A DNA stretch of 64,000 nucleotides, from assembly GCF_900177425.1 (NCBI RefSeq), contig NZ_LT840184.1, forward strand, positions 2,170,238 through 2,234,237, in the 5' to 3' direction. Positions 1 to 8,313 of the stretch are shown piece after piece. The notes under the pieces are model-generated. The model saw only the letters and a list, made by a program, of their open reading frames with translations. It was not told the origin of the DNA and did not search any database. The DNA is from Paenibacillus uliginis N3/975. GTDB taxonomy: Bacteria; Bacillota; Bacilli; Paenibacillales; Paenibacillaceae. A program made the translations under genes and the position numbers. Numbering within the stretch: position 1 is the first letter of the stretch; the number at the start of each line of letters is the position of its first letter.

Positions 1-157
1 GTCTGAAGCCGTGGTTAAAAAAGAAAGTTCGGATGATTTTTTGTTATATGTGCTTAGGGCAGGCGGTTCCGTGATATCGCTGCAGCCACTGCCTGAGGAA
101 CAGGCTAAACGGCTGGAGTATGCACTTCCCGCTTTAAGAGAGGCGGTGGAGGGATGA
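1..157 (+). CDS. C-terminal end of an unidentified protein (partial), possibly an ABC transporter ATPase
   Basis: An open frame runs in from the left edge (first full codon at base 2) and ends at the TGA at 155-157. The visible 51 residues contain no diagnostic motif. The stop overlaps the ATG of the next gene (ATGA), so the two are translationally coupled. Because that next gene encodes an ABC-2-type membrane protein, the usual partner would be an ATP-binding subunit, and an acidic tail of this kind is compatible with one. That assignment is inference from context only. Confidence 0.5.
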   Translation, partial: SEAVVKKESSDDFLLYVLRAGGSVISLQPLPEEQAKRLEYALPALREAVEG

Positions 158-888
158 TCAGCTGGCCGCTGCTTCGATATTTGCTGGCGAGTTATACTCG
201 ATCAAATCGTTATTTTCCACCGATCGCTTTCATAATTATATCCGTATTGATTTTGTACTCCTATAAGCCAAACCCGGTGATGGACAGTTATGCAGTGACG
301 TCTTCTTTACTGTTTATCGGCTGCGCTTGGTTAGGCACAAATTTTCTCAATCACGATCAAGGCCGGCAGAATGTTCTGCTTATTTTACATACCGGAAGTG
401 CGAAAGTATTTTATGTTACGCAGTATGCTGTGCTTGTTCTGATATGCAGTATCATTAGCACTGCAACGGTTGTCTATCCGATGTTTACAGGCATGTTTGA
501 CGAGCCAGTAGGCTGGTCACGTTTCGTCATTGCTCTCATGGCTCATATTTCACTCTCAGGGCTTGGAGCGGCAGTTGCACTGTTTTTTCAGTCCGGGTGG
601 ATCGAGAATCAGGGAAGAGCAACAGGACTAATGTTAATTCTTATTGTGCTGTCTATCGCAGGACTATCGCTTGCCGATTCGCTACCGGCTAGCATCAGTA
701 TTCTAGTATATTTACTTCCTCCGGCATCGCCGATGATTGATATGCTGATGCATTCGGATCAGCGCGGGATAGCCCGCAGCATATACACGCTTCTTTTTTC
801 ATTCGGATATACAGCTGTACTGCTCATAATTTATCTTAAAGCCGCTCTAGCGAAGGATGCTGCGGAATTAATTAGAAAAGCAGGTTGA
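154..888 (+). CDS. Polytopic membrane protein, probable ABC-2-type permease
   Basis: This 244-residue protein is dominated by six or seven hydrophobic stretches (for example residues about 20-36, 85-110, 118-145, 155-195 and 205-230) separated by short loops, and has no cleavable signal. It would sit in the cytoplasmic membrane. The four-base overlap with the preceding gene and the six-helix size fit the permease half of an ABC-2-type exporter whose ATPase is the truncated gene to the left. I recognise no family-specific motif, so neither substrate nor direction of transport can be stated. A membrane protein unrelated to ABC transport remains possible. Confidence 0.55.
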   Translation: MISWPLLRYLLASYTRSNRYFPPIAFIIISVLILYSYKPNPVMDSYAVTSSLLFIGCAWLGTNFLNHDQGRQNVLLILHTGSAKVFYVTQYAVLVLICSIISTATVVYPMFTGMFDEPVGWSRFVIALMAHISLSGLGAAVALFFQSGWIENQGRATGLMLILIVLSIAGLSLADSLPASISILVYLLPPASPMIDMLMHSDQRGIARSIYTLLFSFGYTAVLLIIYLKAALAKDAAELIRKAG

Positions 889-967
889 TGAAGGATGAAT
901 CTTCCTTTACGATAAAGGAGTAGGAAAGGTGAACACGAAAAAGCAGCCTATTTAACAGGAGGAAATG

Positions 968-1441
968 ATGAAACAGACACGACTGCTGGACAGTGACCAC
1001 TCCAAAGAGCTGTTTGCCTATTTCGGATTGGCGGTATACTACTCACAGGCCTTGGAGCAGCAGCTGGCGAACCTGCTGATGCTTATCAAGCTGTCGAAGG
1101 GTAAGGTACCTTCGGAAGAGGACATTGCACAATTGTATCAACGTAAACTGAGCAGCTCCTTAGGTCAGCTGGTTCAGGAAATACAGCATTACTTCCCTTT
1201 TTCTGAAGAAGAAACTCTACAGCTGAAAGAAGTATGGAAACAGCGTAATCATATCGTTCATGACTATTTTAAAGAACGGATTCACGAAACATTCAGTCCT
1301 GCCGGACGGTCGCGGATGATCCGGGAGCTAACGGCCTTTAAGGATCAAGCCCAAGCTCTGGAACAGAAGCTACAGGGCTACTCCAGAGAAATGTATGTCA
1401 AATTAGGATTAGAAGCAGATAAAGAAGGCCCCCTGTTTTAA
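968..1441 (+). CDS. Small helical protein with a HEPN-like R-x4-H motif
   Basis: A 157-residue, predominantly helical soluble protein. The ATG at 968 is preferred over the adjacent ATG at 965 because it leaves six bases after AGGAGG. Residues 93-98 read RNHIVH, followed by DYF. This matches the R-x4-6-H signature of HEPN-fold proteins, many of which are RNases or nucleotidyltransferase partners in toxin-antitoxin and defence systems. No MNT nucleotidyltransferase or antitoxin-sized gene lies beside it, so toxin activity is not supported by context. HEPN-like is a motif-level inference; a housekeeping protein of unknown function is equally possible. Confidence 0.6.
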   Translation: MKQTRLLDSDHSKELFAYFGLAVYYSQALEQQLANLLMLIKLSKGKVPSEEDIAQLYQRKLSSSLGQLVQEIQHYFPFSEEETLQLKEVWKQRNHIVHDYFKERIHETFSPAGRSRMIRELTAFKDQAQALEQKLQGYSREMYVKLGLEADKEGPLF

Positions 1442-1502
1442 TTGTATTTTTATGAAACAATTTCCATGAACCTTGCGTCAGAGATTATAGGAGGTGTAAG
1501 TT

Positions 1503-2423
1503 ATGACAAAAACTACAAAAATAATATCAGCTTTACTCATCACATCTTCGCTTCTTGGCGCAGGGGCTGCCTCAGCATCGGCGTTCTCAGATATCGAGGA
1601 TAGTGGAAACCAAGCTATTGTGAAATCTCTGCAGGATAAAGGAATCATTCAGGGCATAACCACTGATAAGTTTGCTCCACAAAAAACGATTACGTCAGCC
1701 CAGGCTGTTCAAATGGTCGTAAAGGCCACAGGGCTTAAAGAGTTACCCAATTTCAGCGGAAAATCATTCAGCAGCGTTCCGGACGGCGCATGGTATGCGG
1801 ATGCCGTTAATATTGCCGCCCAGCACGGTCTACCGGTTTCGGCTGATACGAAGTGGAACGAGCCGATGGCCCGTGAGGATTTTGCAAATCTGCTTGCGAC
1901 TGCGGTTCAGAAGACGGGTAACTATCCTGTTATTATGATGTACATCAATATTGCGGACGAAAGTCAGATGAAAGAAGAGAACCGCGGTGCTGTGCAATTT
2001 TTGCTCCTGACCAAAATTGCTGAGCTGGATAAGGGAGGCAAGTTCCACCCACAACAGAAATTAACTCGTATGGAAGCAGCCAAGCTAACTCATGCGGCAA
2101 TGCAGTTTATTAAAGATCATAAGCAGGATAACGTCGGTAAGGTAGAGCAGGATGGAGACGATATTTCGACTCAAATTGTCAAAGTCAACGATAAGGTGAA
2201 CAAGGTTGTCATTACAAAAGACAATCTTCCTAATCCAGGTTACGGAATTGCTGTTACATCGATTGATTTTATAAGTGACAAGCAAGCGATTGTCTACTAT
2301 AAGGTAGTTCAGCCGGATCCGAATAAAATGTATCCGCAGGTTATTTCTAAATCATCAGCAGAAGTTTATGTGTCATCACAGTACGACATCAAGGTTAAAG
2401 GAGTGTCGATGAGGAATCTTTGA
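1503..2423 (+). CDS. Secreted S-layer homology (SLH) domain protein
   Basis: The 306-residue product begins with a classic Sec signal peptide: Lys near the N-terminus, a hydrophobic core, then an Ala-rich end with cleavage near residue 26. Three consecutive SLH-like repeats follow (about residues 27-75, 80-135 and 145-200). They show the FSDIED, WYADAV and LTRMEAAK-type blocks that bind pyruvylated secondary wall polymer. The C-terminal 100 residues form an unrecognised domain rich in Lys and Val. The protein is likely exported and held non-covalently to the wall. The start follows AGGAGGT by seven bases. It is monocistronic, with a terminator directly downstream. Confidence 0.85.
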   Translation: MTKTTKIISALLITSSLLGAGAASASAFSDIEDSGNQAIVKSLQDKGIIQGITTDKFAPQKTITSAQAVQMVVKATGLKELPNFSGKSFSSVPDGAWYADAVNIAAQHGLPVSADTKWNEPMAREDFANLLATAVQKTGNYPVIMMYINIADESQMKEENRGAVQFLLLTKIAELDKGGKFHPQQKLTRMEAAKLTHAAMQFIKDHKQDNVGKVEQDGDDISTQIVKVNDKVNKVVITKDNLPNPGYGIAVTSIDFISDKQAIVYYKVVQPDPNKMYPQVISKSSAEVYVSSQYDIKVKGVSMRNL

Positions 2424-2446
2424 TTCATCACACATTTAACAGACAG

Positions 2447-2490
2447 AGGGGGTGACCCAGGTCAATGGACCTTTGGGACACCCCCTTTTT
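2447..2490 (+). terminator. Intrinsic terminator after the SLH gene
   Basis: GGGGGTG (2448-2454) pairs with CACCCCC (2479-2485), with a second inner stem formed by AGGTC/GGACCT. A run of Ts follows at 2486-2490. It separates the plus-strand SLH gene from the convergent ABC exporter genes. Confidence 0.75.
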
Positions 2491-2505
2491 CTTTTTCAAT
2501 ACGTA

Positions 2506-4611
2506 TTAAGCATTTCCGGTTGCAAGGTTTACAGCTGTGCCTGCAGCGACTGCTTCTTTGTCGTCTTTGGGCTGCTGCACAGATCCTTGCTGAAGCTGGT
2601 ACATTTTATAGTAACGGCCGCGAAGCTCCATGAGATCATCATGCGAACCTTTCTCAACAATTTCTCCCTGGTGGAGGACGAGAATCTGATCCGCGCTGCG
2701 GATGGTAGACAGGCGGTGAGCGATGATGAATGTGGTGCGCCCTTTCTTGAGAACTTCAAGCGCATCTTGAATCAGTGCTTCTGTTTCTGTATCGATATTG
2801 GCTGTCGCTTCATCCAGGATAAGGATTGCCGGATTAAATGCTAAGGCACGTGCGAAGGAGATCAGCTGCCGCTGCCCAGCGGAAAGCGTGCTGCCTTTTT
2901 CGATGACAGGTTCATCAAATCCCTGCGGAAGGTGTGCAAGCAGTCTATCCGCTCCAACATCACTCAGCGCCTTGTTGACCTGTTCACGGGTGATTTCTGC
3001 ATCTCCGAGACTTACGTTGGAAGCGATCGTGCCGGTGAACAAATACGGGTCTTGCAGAACGATCCCCATATGCTGACGAAGCCACTGCTTCGGAATGTCG
3101 GTAACAGGCTGACCGTCAATGGTAATGGTCCCTTTCTGGGGATCGTAGAAACGGAACAGCAGGTTGATGATGGAGCTTTTGCCTGATCCCGTATGTCCTA
3201 CGAGAGCAACCGTCTGTCCCTGTTTTGCTTCGAAAGAAATATCCTTCAGAACATAGTCTTTTTTATAGGCAAAAGACACATTCTTGAACTCCACATTGCC
3301 CAAATAGCGGGGCATAGAGCCGTCGGTAACTCGTTCGCCCGTTTCATCCATCAGTTCAAACACCCGTTTCGCGGATACAATGGATGAATCCAATGCAGCG
3401 AGCTGATTGACCATACCCGTAATAGGCTGGAACATCCGGCCCATGAGATCCACGAAGGCGTACAGCACACCGATGGAGACGATGCCTGTGCCATCCAGAG
3501 AAGCTGCTCCGAAATACCACAGGATGACAACAAGCGAAATATTGCGAAGTACATTCACCAGGTTGTGAGTTGTTAGCGAGTTCAGATTCAGCATCTTGTT
3601 CTGATGAGCCATATAATCTTCGTTTAAAGCTTCAAACTCTTCCTGAGTCGCTTTTTGGCGGCGGAAAACACGTATAATCGGCATTCCTTGAATGGATTCG
3701 TTGATGATGGCGTTGATCTCACTTAAGCGAGATCGGATAATGACATTGTATTTTGTTGCAAATTTACGATAGAGGACTGTCCATATGATAAGCATCGGAA
3801 TGACGAACAAGCTGATCAATCCAAGCTTCACATCCAGAAGGAACAGGGCCGCGTATACTCCAGTGATGTAAATGATGCCAGATGCGAAGTTCGAGAGTAC
3901 GGCAACAAAAAGATCTTTGACTGCTTCCGTATCGTTGGTTACCCGTGAAACAACCTTTCCAGCTGGAAGGTTATCAAAGAAATGTACGGGCAGCCGCTGA
4001 ATATGGGCGTACACATCGGTACGAAGCTTTTGGATGACACGGTTGGCGGAAGACTGCAGCCAATAGGTTTTGGCAAACACCGTAATCATGGATACAAGTA
4101 TGGCGATCAGAAATAGGCCCACCAGCTTGTAAATGTCAGGTAACTCCGGCTCATAAAATGCGAACAATTCGGAGGTGGACAGCTTGCCAGCTGGGTACTG
4201 AGCGCTTTCACTCCCATAAGTTATCGTCATTGTCCCGTCACGAAATGTACGTTCACCTTCTGCGCGAACAACTTGTTCATTAATGAAATAAAAGCTTTTT
4301 CCGGCTTGAAGAATACGAACTTCCTGGCCCTGAGACTCACCCTCCTTGAAGCGATCCCCCCGTTTATAGTACTTGCCGTTATAGGAGGCAGCCTGTTCGG
4401 CGCTCGTTGTTTCGTAATAGGGTTTCTCAATGCCTAAGACATGATTGTCGATCATGTTCTTGGCGATGAAAGGACCAGCGAGTTCAGCCGCCACACCAAT
4501 GGCAAGCATGATCAATGCGGCAATAAAAGTTCCTTTAGCAGTTAGTGCATACCGGAAAAGCCTTTTGGCAATTCCAGAATCATTCGATATCGTTTGATCG
4601 GTCGGAGTCAA
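2506..4611 (-). CDS. bmrD: ABC multidrug exporter half, BmrD/YheH-like (canonical Walker B, altered signature)
   Basis: A 701-residue fused membrane domain plus nucleotide-binding domain. A roughly 100-residue extracytoplasmic insertion lies between the first two transmembrane helices (about residues 55-155), a feature of the BmrD/YheH family. The nucleotide-binding domain has Walker A GHTGSGKS, a signature reading LSAGQ rather than LSGGQ, Walker B ending LDEAT and an H-loop IAHRLST. The start is a TTG at 4611, immediately after the upstream stop and six bases after GGAGGTG, so translation is coupled to bmrC. With its partner it should form a heterodimeric drug exporter with one degenerate ATP site. 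The drug spectrum cannot be read from sequence. Confidence 0.85.
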   Translation of the reverse strand: MTPTDQTISNDSGIAKRLFRYALTAKGTFIAALIMLAIGVAAELAGPFIAKNMIDNHVLGIEKPYYETTSAEQAASYNGKYYKRGDRFKEGESQGQEVRILQAGKSFYFINEQVVRAEGERTFRDGTMTITYGSESAQYPAGKLSTSELFAFYEPELPDIYKLVGLFLIAILVSMITVFAKTYWLQSSANRVIQKLRTDVYAHIQRLPVHFFDNLPAGKVVSRVTNDTEAVKDLFVAVLSNFASGIIYITGVYAALFLLDVKLGLISLFVIPMLIIWTVLYRKFATKYNVIIRSRLSEINAIINESIQGMPIIRVFRRQKATQEEFEALNEDYMAHQNKMLNLNSLTTHNLVNVLRNISLVVILWYFGAASLDGTGIVSIGVLYAFVDLMGRMFQPITGMVNQLAALDSSIVSAKRVFELMDETGERVTDGSMPRYLGNVEFKNVSFAYKKDYVLKDISFEAKQGQTVALVGHTGSGKSSIINLLFRFYDPQKGTITIDGQPVTDIPKQWLRQHMGIVLQDPYLFTGTIASNVSLGDAEITREQVNKALSDVGADRLLAHLPQGFDEPVIEKGSTLSAGQRQLISFARALAFNPAILILDEATANIDTETEALIQDALEVLKKGRTTFIIAHRLSTIRSADQILVLHQGEIVEKGSHDDLMELRGRYYKMYQLQQGSVQQPKDDKEAVAAGTAVNLATGNA

Positions 4612-6369
4612 TTAAGACACCTCCTCAGAGGTCAGATTGTTTTCGACTTGCTGGCGTTCAAATTGCTCACGGTACCAACCATTCATTGCCAGCAGCTGTT
4701 CGTGAGTACCCTGCTCAGTAATGCGTCCATCATCAAGCACAACGATCCAATCGGCATGCTGTACAGCGGATAAGCGGTGGGTAGATATTAATGTTGTTTT
4801 TCCTGCGCGTTTGCAGCGAATATTCTCGATAATTCTTGCCTCTGTCCGGGCATCAACCGCGGAGAGAGCATCGTCCAGAATTAATATATCCGGGTCGGAA
4901 ATGAAAGCTCGTGCTAGTGACACGCGCTGCTTCTGACCGCCGGAAAGAGCAACGCCTTTTTCACCGACAAGAGTGTCAAGACCGTCAGAGAGAGTATTTA
5001 GGTCCCGGTCAAAAGCTGCTGTTGAAATGGCATCCATAATCACGTCGTCTGAGGCATCTTTTTTACCGAACTGAATGTTTTGTCTTACCGTTTTCGAAAA
5101 AAGGATTTGCTCTTGGGGAACATAACCAATCCAACTGTGAAGACGGTCCTTGGACAGCATTTCAATAGGTGCGCCGGAGATGAGAATTTCTCCCGATCCG
5201 GTAGGATATTCGTGCAATAGCTGTTTCAGAAGTGTTGATTTGCCGCTGCCGGTACGTCCGACAACTCCGAGTGTCTGGCCTTTCTGGAGCGTAAGTGAAA
5301 CATCACTCAGATTATCGACTGTTGAGGTCGGATACCGGAACGTTACTTCTTTAAGCTCGATCGAATCCGGCGAGACGATATCAACTGGTTCTGCAGGATC
5401 TACAACATCAGGTGGCACGGATAGAGTGTCGTTCACACGATCCAACGAAGCGTTACCACGCTGCATGATATTAATGAGTTCTCCGATGGCGAACATGGGC
5501 CAGATCATCATCCCGAGGTACATGTTGAAGGATACGAGATCTCCTAAGGTGATTTGATTCTGGAATACCATATATACGCCATAAGCAAGGCCAATCACGT
5601 AACTTAAGCCAATTGAGAAGTTAATGGTGGGCTCGAATAGGGCATCTACCTTGGCGACAGCTAGGTTTTTGCGGTAAACATCATCTGTTATTTCCTGAAA
5701 ACGTTGCTGATCTTCGCGTTCCTGCACATATGCACGAACAACACGGATGCCGGCTACGGATTCCAACACCTGATCGTTCATAACGCCAAAAGCATCCTGA
5801 GCGGCAGTGTAACGCTTGTGGATCGCCTTACCGTAGATAACCATTCCTACTGCGATAATAGGAAGTGGAAGAATGGCAGCTAGCGTCAGCTTCCAGCTGA
5901 CGATGAATCCCATAGCGAAAAGAATGACAATGAGGTAGACCGTTGAGTCGGTCATAACCAGCATGCCGAAACCGGCGGTTGCAGCAACGGAACGGAGATC
6001 GTTCGTAGCTTTTGCCATCAGGTCTCCGGTACGGTTCTTTTCGAAGAATGGTGGAAGCATTCCGAGAAGATGGTTCATATAACGTGTGCGAAGCAGTCGT
6101 TCCACAAGGTTGGCACCGCCAAAAATACGGTGCATCCATATGTATGTACCGAGATAGATGACTGCAACGGTTCCCATAATCATCAGTAAATACTTGGCGA
6201 GAGATGCCCATGATATCGTGCTGGTTACGATATCATCGATGGCGTTGCCAAGCAGAAGCGGTGGTATCAGTTCAAGCAAGCCGCAAAAGATGAGAAAGAA
6301 CAAACCAATCAGGTATCTTTTCTTCTCAAGCTTGAAAAACCATCCTAAATTTTTTAGTACAGCGAACAA
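4612..6369 (-). CDS. bmrC: ABC multidrug exporter half, BmrC/YheI-like (Walker B Glu replaced by Asp)
   Basis: I place the start at the TTG at 6369, which follows AAGGAAGGG by six bases. This gives 585 residues, the length known for BmrC/YheI. Longer in-frame versions run into the attenuator hairpin. The protein has six transmembrane helices, then Walker A GRTGSGKS, signature LSGGQ and a Walker B reading ILILDDALSAVD, in which the catalytic Glu is Asp. That substitution marks the degenerate ATP site typical of heterodimeric exporters and complements the altered signature in the partner gene downstream. Transcription appears controlled by the leader peptide and terminator upstream. Confidence 0.87.
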   Translation of the reverse strand: MFAVLKNLGWFFKLEKKRYLIGLFFLIFCGLLELIPPLLLGNAIDDIVTSTISWASLAKYLLMIMGTVAVIYLGTYIWMHRIFGGANLVERLLRTRYMNHLLGMLPPFFEKNRTGDLMAKATNDLRSVAATAGFGMLVMTDSTVYLIVILFAMGFIVSWKLTLAAILPLPIIAVGMVIYGKAIHKRYTAAQDAFGVMNDQVLESVAGIRVVRAYVQEREDQQRFQEITDDVYRKNLAVAKVDALFEPTINFSIGLSYVIGLAYGVYMVFQNQITLGDLVSFNMYLGMMIWPMFAIGELINIMQRGNASLDRVNDTLSVPPDVVDPAEPVDIVSPDSIELKEVTFRYPTSTVDNLSDVSLTLQKGQTLGVVGRTGSGKSTLLKQLLHEYPTGSGEILISGAPIEMLSKDRLHSWIGYVPQEQILFSKTVRQNIQFGKKDASDDVIMDAISTAAFDRDLNTLSDGLDTLVGEKGVALSGGQKQRVSLARAFISDPDILILDDALSAVDARTEARIIENIRCKRAGKTTLISTHRLSAVQHADWIVVLDDGRITEQGTHEQLLAMNGWYREQFERQQVENNLTSEEVS

Positions 6370-6424
6370 AATAATCCCTTCCTTTCGTATGCCGGGTTGT
6401 AAATGAAGTTCTCCTGTTAAACCC

Positions 6425-6459
6425 AAAAAAGCATACCATCCCGAAAACGGACGATATGC
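6425..6459 (-). terminator. Transcription attenuator between leader peptide and bmrC
   Basis: Read on the minus strand, GCATATCGTCC (6459-6449) can pair over 11 positions, including two G-U pairs, with GGATGGTATGC (6441-6431). The loop is seven bases and six Us follow (6430-6425). This is a textbook intrinsic terminator placed after a small ORF and 56 bases before the exporter start. That is where an attenuator should be and not where an operon-end terminator would be. Confidence 0.8.
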
Positions 6460-6550
6460 TTCAATCATTAACTTATCATGCGCGCGGTTATAGTAACGGC
6501 AACCGTGCGTTAGAGATACTTACAGTTCAACATCAATCCATGATTACACT

Positions 6551-6646
6551 TTAGAATTGAGGGTTCACCAGCAGGGTGTCGTCAGTATTCAGTTGTGAGT
6601 TATGGCCCATAGGACGATGAGCAAAAACAATAAATTGATTGAACAC
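6551..6646 (-). CDS. Leader peptide (31 residues) of the ABC exporter operon, BmrB-like role
   Basis: A GTG at 6646 follows AAAGGGTGG with normal spacing and opens a 31-codon frame ending at TAA (6551). The peptide begins MFNQFIVFAHRPMGHN and ends VNPQF. It lies 50-odd bases downstream of a strong promoter and about 90 bases upstream of the attenuator hairpin. In Bacillus subtilis the bmrCD exporter is controlled by translation of the leader peptide BmrB through an attenuator, and the arrangement here is the same. Codons 10-12 (CAT CGT CCT) repeat the ATCGTCC of the terminator 5' arm, so this part of the leader RNA could compete for the 3' arm. Function is inferred from position. Confidence 0.72.
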   Translation of the reverse strand: MFNQFIVFAHRPMGHNSQLNTDDTLLVNPQF

Positions 6647-6704
6647 TTTAACCACCCTTTCGTTTAAATTTACAATTAATTGAAGAAGACTTCGTATGGA
6701 CTGA

Positions 6705-6734
6705 ATTCTATCATCGCAAACCCGAAAATGTCAA
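6705..6734 (-). promoter_or_regulatory. Sigma-A promoter of the leader peptide/ABC exporter operon
   Basis: On the minus strand TTGACA (6734-6729) is followed by an 18-base spacer and an extended -10, TGATAGAAT, whose TAGAAT lies at 6710-6705. The expected start of transcription is near 6698, leaving a leader of about 330 bases before bmrC. Confidence 0.7.
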
Positions 6735-6896
6735 ACCTATTTTTTGAAATATCCGGAAAAAGCCGTGCAGCCTGATTTATTCATTTATCGTACATAAAAG
6801 ATTTGTAACCCCGTTCGGATATGCGTTATGATACATATACAATACAAAATAAAAGACCTGGGAACAGGCAACTAACTCAAAGGAGAGTGTGTTAGC

Positions 6897-7202
6897 ATGA
6901 TTATAGAGGTCAGCAATGACGCGGCGCGTTGGTACAAGAGAGAACTGGAACTGAACGCCGGCACGTTCATTCGCTTCTATCCACGCTACAGCTCCGGCGG
7001 CGGATTGCATCCCGGTTTTTCTCTCGGCATTTCCGTAGAAGAGCCGAATGATCCAGGAATTACGGAGCAGGCAGAGGATCTAACGTTTTACATGGAAGAA
7101 CACGACATGTGGTATTTACAGGGATTTGATCTTCATGTGGAATATGAAGAATCCTTGGATGATATTTCTTATGTGTATAGAGAAGAAGGCGCAGTAAACT
7201 GA
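6897..7202 (+). CDS. HesB/IscA-like fold protein (YneR-type), no cysteines
   Basis: A 101-residue acidic protein with the HesB-like pattern: an N-terminal IEVSNDAARWYKREL segment, RFYPRYSSGGG, and a late segment containing FDLHVEYEESLDDISY. This resembles YneR-type proteins of Firmicutes, which belong to the Fe-S biosynthesis (IscA) superfamily. The three cluster-binding cysteines of true A-type carriers are absent, because the whole protein lacks Cys. Fe-S delivery by the classical mechanism is therefore unlikely. The start follows GGAGAGTGTG in the short space after the divergent ABC operon. The Nudix gene follows after 52 bases. Confidence 0.75.
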   Translation: MIIEVSNDAARWYKRELELNAGTFIRFYPRYSSGGGLHPGFSLGISVEEPNDPGITEQAEDLTFYMEEHDMWYLQGFDLHVEYEESLDDISYVYREEGAVN

Positions 7203-7254
7203 CGAGTGTTGTGAGCTCGTGGCGCGCTACCCTAGGGGAAAGGAGGTTCCCGGG

Positions 7255-7707
7255 ATGAGCGTATATCACCGTGATGTCCGTCAGTACATCGGCAAGAGGA
7301 CGACGGTCGGAGTTAAAGCGGCTGTTATCGTGCAAAATGGCGATGGAGAGATTTTGCTTCTGAAACGACAGGGGAAGGAGGAATGGGGCCTTCCGATTGG
7401 CAGTATGAAGCCAGGCGAATCTATGGAGGACGCCGCATCGAGAGAACTATGGGAAGAGAGCGGTCTTATTGCGGATGATATGCGGTTAATCGATCTGTTA
7501 TCAGGTCCACAGTATTTGAAAAAAAATTCAGGCGGAGATGAAGTGTATTATGTCATCGGTGTTTACGCTGCAATTGGGCTGCGCAGCGCCATTGAACTCC
7601 CTTTTGAGAGTGAGTTATCTCTAAAGTACTATGATCTGGAGAAACTGCCGATTATGGAACCCATTTCTGTTCATCTGATGGAAAAAATCAAAAAACAGAT
7701 ACGCTGA
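7255..7707 (+). CDS. Nudix hydrolase
   Basis: A 150-residue protein with a complete Nudix box at about residues 46-68: Gly, five residues, Glu, seven residues, then RELWEESGL. The catalytic glutamates that bind Mg2+ are present. Such enzymes cleave nucleoside diphosphates linked to another group, but the substrate cannot be read from the box. The ATG at 7255 is chosen because it follows AAAGGAGGT by seven bases; an upstream in-frame start at 7219 has no such site. Two terminator hairpins follow. Confidence 0.88.
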   Translation: MSVYHRDVRQYIGKRTTVGVKAAVIVQNGDGEILLLKRQGKEEWGLPIGSMKPGESMEDAASRELWEESGLIADDMRLIDLLSGPQYLKKNSGGDEVYYVIGVYAAIGLRSAIELPFESELSLKYYDLEKLPIMEPISVHLMEKIKKQIR

Positions 7708-7742
7708 AGTTCTGTTTGATGGTATTACCATCTGGCGTTGCG

Positions 7743-7764
7743 ATTCCCCGAAAGGGGAATTTTT
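7743..7764 (+). terminator. Intrinsic terminator after the Nudix gene
   Basis: ATTCCCC (7743-7749), GAAA loop, GGGGAAT (7754-7760), then Ts. A short, stable tetraloop hairpin 36 bases after the stop codon. Confidence 0.8.
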
Positions 7765-7769
7765 CGTGT

Positions 7770-7814
7770 AAAATAGTACCCCTTGCTTTTTCAAAGAGCA
7801 AGGGGTACTATTTT
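7770..7814. terminator. Long perfect hairpin, bidirectional terminator
   Basis: Bases 7770-7787 pair perfectly with 7797-7814 over 18 bp (core AGTACCCCTTGCT), with a nine-base loop. The A/T-rich ends give a T tract in both directions. It reaches into the stop codon of the minus-strand gene ending at 7813, so it probably terminates both convergent transcripts. Confidence 0.78.
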
Positions 7815-8313
7815 ATGTTGGTTCTTCTAGAGCGAAGTCAAAGTCATCAATGTCATAAACCTGAACTGGGATAGATGCATCTATAATACGTTGAATCAAC
7901 TCATACTGATCTGTAAGTATAGGGGCTTCAATTCGCTGTGCTGCCATGATAAGCTCGGTTTCTACGGGATCAAACAATTCCCCATAAGGAGCCGTGTCCA
8001 GAGCGTTCAGAATGGTTACGATGGTCATGTCACCAACTGGAATAGAGGGGCTTTTTGCCCAAGGTAGCTGAAGGGCCCGATCAATCTTTTTTTTGTTGAG
8101 CGGCTCTTCGAAATATTGGATGAGCTCATTAATCTTCCTCCGGACATGCTGGTCATCCGGACCGGTGTGCATGAGCGGCTCGTCGCTGCTTTTCAACTCG
8201 TATAATTCCAGGACTGTTTTATAGGGAATGATGTATTCTACGGGCTTTGTAGGCACCAGAAGTTGTCCATAAATTGCGAGCATAACGGCTTCTGTAACAA
8301 ATAGTGTACTCAT
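7813..8313 (-). CDS. Conserved-looking protein of unknown function
   Basis: The ATG at 8313 follows AGGAGG by six bases and gives 166 residues; an earlier in-frame start lacks a site. The protein is acidic and soluble, with alternating helical and beta-like segments and a strongly acidic C-terminus (VYDIDDFDFALEEPT). It has no signal peptide, membrane segment or catalytic motif that I recognise. It stands alone on the minus strand, convergent to the Nudix gene and divergent from the following ABC exporter. Its good ribosome binding site and normal codon use support a real gene. Confidence 0.65.
   Translation of the reverse strand: MSTLFVTEAVMLAIYGQLLVPTKPVEYIIPYKTVLELYELKSSDEPLMHTGPDDQHVRRKINELIQYFEEPLNKKKIDRALQLPWAKSPSIPVGDMTIVTILNALDTAPYGELFDPVETELIMAAQRIEAPILTDQYELIQRIIDASIPVQVYDIDDFDFALEEPT

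Noticed and set aside
2452..2844. Plus-strand open frame over the end of bmrD
   Set aside because: It is antisense to a gene with clear ABC transporter motifs and has no ribosome binding site of its own.
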